Origin: Eriocheir sinensis
Lineage: Eukaryota; Arthropoda; Malacostraca; Decapoda; Varunidae
Direction of reading: 5' to 3'
Assembly: GCF_024679095.1 (NCBI RefSeq)
Contig: NC_066531.1
Span: 6,352,250-6,416,249 of the forward strand
Length of the DNA: 64,000 nt
How positions within the stretch are numbered: the stretch's first letter is position 1; every line of letters begins with the position of its first letter. The notes below the pieces were generated by a model that made no database searches, was not told the DNA's origin, and was given only the letters and a program-made list of their open reading frames with translations. The position numbers were made by a program, and so were the translations under genes. Below are positions 60,117-64,000 of this stretch, piece after piece.

Positions 60117-60620
60117 CTTATTTGGTGTTAAAATTGGTCACCTTATCTGTTTATTCGCGAAGGTCTGATGACAATGCAAAGAGAAGAGTCGAAAAATTAA
60201 TACAATATGGGTAAAATGAATTAAAGAATAGCACAAAACACACTATGATGGAAATAAAAATCGTGTTACGGCGAAGTGTAATTGAGCTGAAAATGGATAA
60301 AAAAAAATCATACCATCAAAGCAATGAACAGAACGAGTACAGAATAACAATAAAAAAATCCATTACCTAACACCACTTTTGAGCCGGGCAACAGAATCCA
60401 AACAAATCAGAGAGAGAGAAAAGGAGCCCAAAACAATGGATCGGAAATCAATAGTTATACAAAAACCCGCGGTAGAGGGAGACAATGTATTAAAAGGATG
60501 GAGGAAATAAAAAAAAATGTATTAAAGGATGAAGGAAATGAAAAACTGGAATGTAATTGAGGGAGAGGAATGCATATCGGAGACGGGAAGGCAATCTGAA
60601 TGACCTCCAAGTACTGTGTG

Positions 60621-60622
<2 letters not shown>
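60117..60622. other. No gene seen
   Basis: AT-rich unique sequence without recognised features. Confidence 0.4.

Positions 60623-60681
<59 letters not shown>
60623..60681 (+). repeat. (CT)n microsatellite
   Basis: A perfect CT run of about 59 bp. Confidence 0.97.
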
Positions 60682-60683
<2 letters not shown>

Positions 60684-60744
60684 GGTTGATAGGATACAAA
60701 AATTCCAGGAAATTGTTAAGCACTGAACCATTCATACATTTTTT

Positions 60745-60862
60745 TTTATTGTGGGAGGAAGTGGTGGTGTTGGTGGTGGTGTTAGTGGTGGTGGGGGTGG
60801 TGTTGGTGTTGGTGGTAGTGGTGGTGGTGGTGAGAGTGGTTGTGGTGGTGGTGGTGGTGACG
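60745..60862 (+). repeat. (GGT)n-like trinucleotide tract
   Basis: Degenerate GGTGGT/GTTGGT repeats. The Val-rich and Pro/Thr-rich frames are artefacts. Confidence 0.93.
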
Positions 60863-60991
60863 AAGGTAGACCAAACAGGACAAAAGCAAAGTGAAAAAAA
60901 AAAAATTCGGTTCCGCAACGCAACAGTGAAGTCAAAAAAGAAAAAAAAAAAAAAAGTACATGGAAACAGTACACAGATTGATTGCTATAAT

Positions 60992-60994
<3 letters not shown>

Positions 60995-61056
<62 letters not shown>
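60995..61056 (+). repeat. (CT)n-(CA)n compound microsatellite
   Basis: A CT run to 61029 passes directly into a CA run to 61056. Confidence 0.96.
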
Positions 61057-61061
<5 letters not shown>

Positions 61062-61210
61062 GGACTTCCTCTTCATTATTATTTTATCTCCTTAAAAGGT
61101 GTCGGCCCCTCCCCCCCACACACATACACACACACACAAACACATACGAAAAAAACAAAGGCCTACCCCGTCATAAAAAATGTTGGGTGTGTTTCTTTCT
61201 CCAATTATCA

Positions 61211-61246
61211 GCGAGGAGGAGGAGGAGGAGGAGGAGGAGGAGGAGG
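61211..61246 (+). repeat. (GAG)n microsatellite
   Basis: A GAG/GGA run of about 36 bp. A related purine-rich stretch lies at 61365-61560. Confidence 0.93.
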
Positions 61247-61569
61247 GGGGTATTGTCACTACTTATGGCGAAGGAGGTGTTCCATTTGTCGTGTTAATGC
61301 GTTAAAACCAAGAGAAAACAACCGGGAAACCTTTTACTGAAATACTATTATACGGAGGCTCTAAGGACCGAGGAGGAGGAGGAGGAAGAAGACGAGGGGG
61401 AGGAGGAATTAGACAAGACGAAGGAAGAGCAAGAGAAAAAAACGAGAGCAAGGGGAAGAGGCAAAAATATAGCAATTGTTTCGACGTTAGGATATAGAAG
61501 GAAAGAGGGGATAGAAGGGAGGAGGGAGAGAAAAGGGAAACTGAGGAGGAAAGAGGAACAATATGTATG

Positions 61570-62160
61570 ACAGTGACTAATTATTGATTGGCCACGTAAA
61601 AGACAGGTAAAGGTTATCATGTTGGCAGTGGTGGTGGTGGTGGGCAGGTGAATGAGGGATGATCAGCAGTAATTGGAAGCAGGTAACATGTGGCAAGATC
61701 GAGAGAGGTAGGAACGCGGAGTGACTGACTGACCGTGCCTTTACAACGAGGAAATATTAGCTTGAGGGAATGAATACGAGGGGAAAATATAAGCTTGAGG
61801 GAATGAAAAATGTGTTAGAGGTGGCAGAGGAATGTAGACTAATGTTATGGTATAGAGGAAAAGGTTATGAGAGGTGAAGGTTACGAAAATAAAAACGAAC
61901 AAAGAAAAGAAGGAGGGGAGAGGAAAAATACATTAGTACTCGTTCTTAAGGTTGAAAAAAATGATACTGTAATTACGTTGAACGAGAAAAGCATGTCCAT
62001 AGTTTTCGTGCAGGACAGTTTCAAATACCTTTTTTTTATATACTTCTAAGAAAACCTGTTACTCCGTGGCAGAAGCAGTAATGGCGCGCTTGTCAACTTT
62101 CTAATACCCTTCCTGACAAAGTAAAGTGTACCTACAAAAAAACTAATTACCTACCTGTCT
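61570..62160. other. No gene seen
   Basis: Unique AT-rich sequence with a short direct repeat (AGCTTGAGGGAATGAA at 61759 and 61791). Confidence 0.4.
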
Positions 62161-62165
62161 TGTAC

Positions 62166-62296
<131 letters not shown>

Positions 62297-62470
62297 GAGG
62301 CCACTAAAGGACAAAAAAAAAGGAAGAGAGAAGAAAATGAAAACCACAGCATAAAAGAACGAAGACGAACACGTAGACGACACTGATCTCTACACCTCAC
62401 CTCCCCTCCCTCTACCCAACCCTTCCTTCCCCGTAACTTCTTTCTTTCCTTCACTAAATTTCCTTCCCTC

Positions 62471-63702
62471 CAGGGTTGGCATTAAAAAAAAAAAAACCAA
62501 AAAGTCCCCCACCCCCCCGGAAAAAAACATTGGTAAATAAGGTTCATATATGTACATGAAATTAAAAAAAAGTAAAATCCATAAAGATCTTCCCAAAAAA
62601 TATAAATAACATCAAACAGGGTTTTTTTCTTCATCTTATTTGCTTGTGTTCTAGTTTTTGCTTTGATACACCTGACACATCATCACACAACCACCACGCT
62701 ACGACACGTTTAAACAAGCCAAACCACACTCGGATACTCCACATTACACCCAGCCATATCACACAGTCACACCACAAATCACACTGAAATTAAGGCCATC
62801 TTACATCGTAACTATACATCGCCGCTATAGTAAATCGTTTTGCACAACACCACTTCGTACACATGAAAAAATGGTGTTTTCTATTTCATCAACCTTGTCC
62901 ATTAAGAATAAGCCAGGGCTCAATCTTATACTTGCCAATGCCACACAGTTTGCGATAATAATGTTGCTGAAATCGACACAGCATTCCGACATTACTGTAT
63001 CAGTAAAGGCAGTAGCCACAAAGGGACCAACCTGCCAAAAAGCAGCAACACCAATCTCCAGTTCTCCGTTCACGACTGTCGAGTGGTGCGTGCCCGACCA
63101 CACCTCGCGCCTCTCTCCCTGTCCAGTACGCGTACAGTACAAGTCAGTGGGCGGCCAGGCCCCTAACCCTAACGACCCGTGGGGAGCCCAAACCCCCTGA
63201 CAGACCCTTGGCGTACCGCCTGGGGTACGCGTACCCCAGGTCGAAAACCTCTGGTCAAAGTGATAACACACACACACACAAGAAACAACACTACTTTTCT
63301 TCTCTCTGACTCATAAGTATTATTTATACTAAATATGTATTAGGGTAACTACTAACCGGGTGCCCCGCTAAGCACAACAATTAAACAGTGTGATCCTCTC
63401 ACTCACGACAAGGAAAGACTGAGGAACTGAGGAGTGCTGAGTGACCGGTAGTCAAGCCTCACCCGTTCATTTCCTGTACAGTACAGGTTAACAACCTGTA
63501 TCAACAGGACCTAAACAAGTGTCTATCCTTCAGATAACACTTCAAACCTTTTGTTTTACCCTTGGCTACTTTTTAATTGATTATTTAAATAGATTTACAT
63601 ATCAATACGAAGAATAAACAAAACAAGAAAAAAACGAAAAAGGCCCCCCAAAAACAAAAACAAATTTTAATTTTTTTTAAACCTGGGTTTTTTTCAACCC
63701 TG
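62471..63702. mobile_element. hAT-like non-autonomous element with exact 8-bp TSD
   Basis: Begins CAGGGTTG at 62471 and ends CAACCCTG at 63702, flanked by CTTCCCTC at both 62463-62470 and 63703-63710. An 8-bp duplication with ends starting CAGGG is the hAT signature. Internal to the 8-bp perfect ends, both sides are A/T-homopolymer-rich with CCCC runs (62504-62520; 63643-63649). There is no intact transposase. A second hAT-type terminus lies inside (63253). The pyrimidine-rich context makes the flank match slightly less informative than usual. Confidence 0.7.
62840..63253 (-). mobile_element. One end of another hAT-like element, minus strand
   Basis: On the minus strand the sequence begins at 63253 with CAGAGGTTTTCGACCTGGGG, a classical hAT terminus. 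It is immediately part of a perfect 22-bp palindrome (63219-63240, half-site CCTGGGGTACG). The opposite end is not found, so the fragment is probably truncated. An associated 150-codon frame (63277 down to 62825) has no recognisable domain. Confidence 0.5.
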
Positions 63703-63710
63703 CTTCCCTC

Positions 63711-64000
63711 CCTTCTTTTCCTCTTCTTCCTACTTCCTTCCCTTCCCCATACCTCCTTCCCTCCCTTCCCCATGCCTCCTTCCTTCCCTTCCCCTCCCCA
63801 CCACTCCCTTCCTCCCCTCCAATACTCCCCCCCTTGTTTCCCTCCCTCTCCCCCCCTAAGTTACTTCTTCATTAACATTCGGTAACGGACACCATCGAAT
63901 GACATCAAATGACCTCTTAATATTCCGTCCCGTTTCTCCGTCCAATTATCAAACCTAATAAGTGAGATGGCTGGTCCGCTGATGAAACACAGAGAGAGAG
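63711..64000. other. Pyrimidine-rich tail of window, no gene
   Basis: CCTTCC-rich to about 63860, then unique sequence. A new (AG) run starts at the window edge. Confidence 0.5.

Noticed and set aside
62825..63277. 150-codon minus-strand ORF as a host gene
   Set aside because: It runs across a hAT-type terminus and palindrome and has no recognisable domain; likely element sequence read by chance.

Overview
This is eukaryotic, gene-poor, repeat-dominated DNA. It most likely comes from a decapod crustacean. The grounds are very dense long (CT)n/(GA)n and (GT)n microsatellites, TTAGG-rich satellite DNA (the arthropod telomere motif), tRNA-derived SINEs with a CCTTTA-type tail, jockey-like and CR1/L2-like LINEs with a decapod look, and an arthropod errantivirus-like envelope relic. 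The species assignment is inference. No rRNA, intact tRNA, CRISPR or prokaryotic operon is visible.

Layout. 0-4 kb: an inverted-repeat MITE (366-906), copy A of a 1.06 kb dispersed repeat (921-1985), an unusual element with inverted arrays of GGTCCGAGTTGG (2550-3469) and two LINE 3' scraps. 4.6-7.2 kb: a minisatellite, then remains of a gypsy/errantivirus-type LTR element (integrase C-terminus, F-like envelope). 7.25-14.74 kb: a 7.5 kb PIF/Harbinger transposon with matching terminal inverted repeats sitting inside the envelope remnant. It carries a broken HARBI1-type nuclease on + and a broken Myb/SANT-type partner on -, plus later insertions (a CR1/L2 LINE, SINEs, another transposase scrap). 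15.2-15.6 kb: a CpG-rich patch with a CRE site, possibly a promoter and first exon. 17.4-21.4 kb: copy B of the 1.06 kb repeat, split by a 2,856 bp Tc1/mariner-group element (17676-20531) with a TA duplication, about 410-bp inverted repeats that include the microsatellite, and an intron-containing transposase. Copy A preserves the empty site. 22.4-30.1 kb: a triple nest of LINEs, in which a minus-strand jockey-like copy is split by an L2-like copy, itself split by a plus-strand jockey-like copy. 30.9-33.3 kb: a purine-repeat block bounded by TTAA sites and inverted termini.

The best host protein-gene candidate is at 36133-38976. It encodes a secreted protein with a signal peptide, a predicted coiled coil and about 38 in-frame copies of an acidic 19-residue repeat. 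Beyond it lie many tandem arrays (180, about 120, 73, 79, 143, 26 and 31 bp units), a SINE at 47.3 kb, a TIR element at 58.0-60.1 kb carrying a HAFTGCDT/Cys-rich-tail protein, and a hAT-like MITE with an exact 8-bp duplication at 62.5-63.7 kb.

The genes do not form a pathway. The window reads as layers of mobile elements, with insertion order recoverable from nesting, around one probable host gene. Exon boundaries of host genes with short exons could have been missed, and all homology calls are from motif recognition without a database search.
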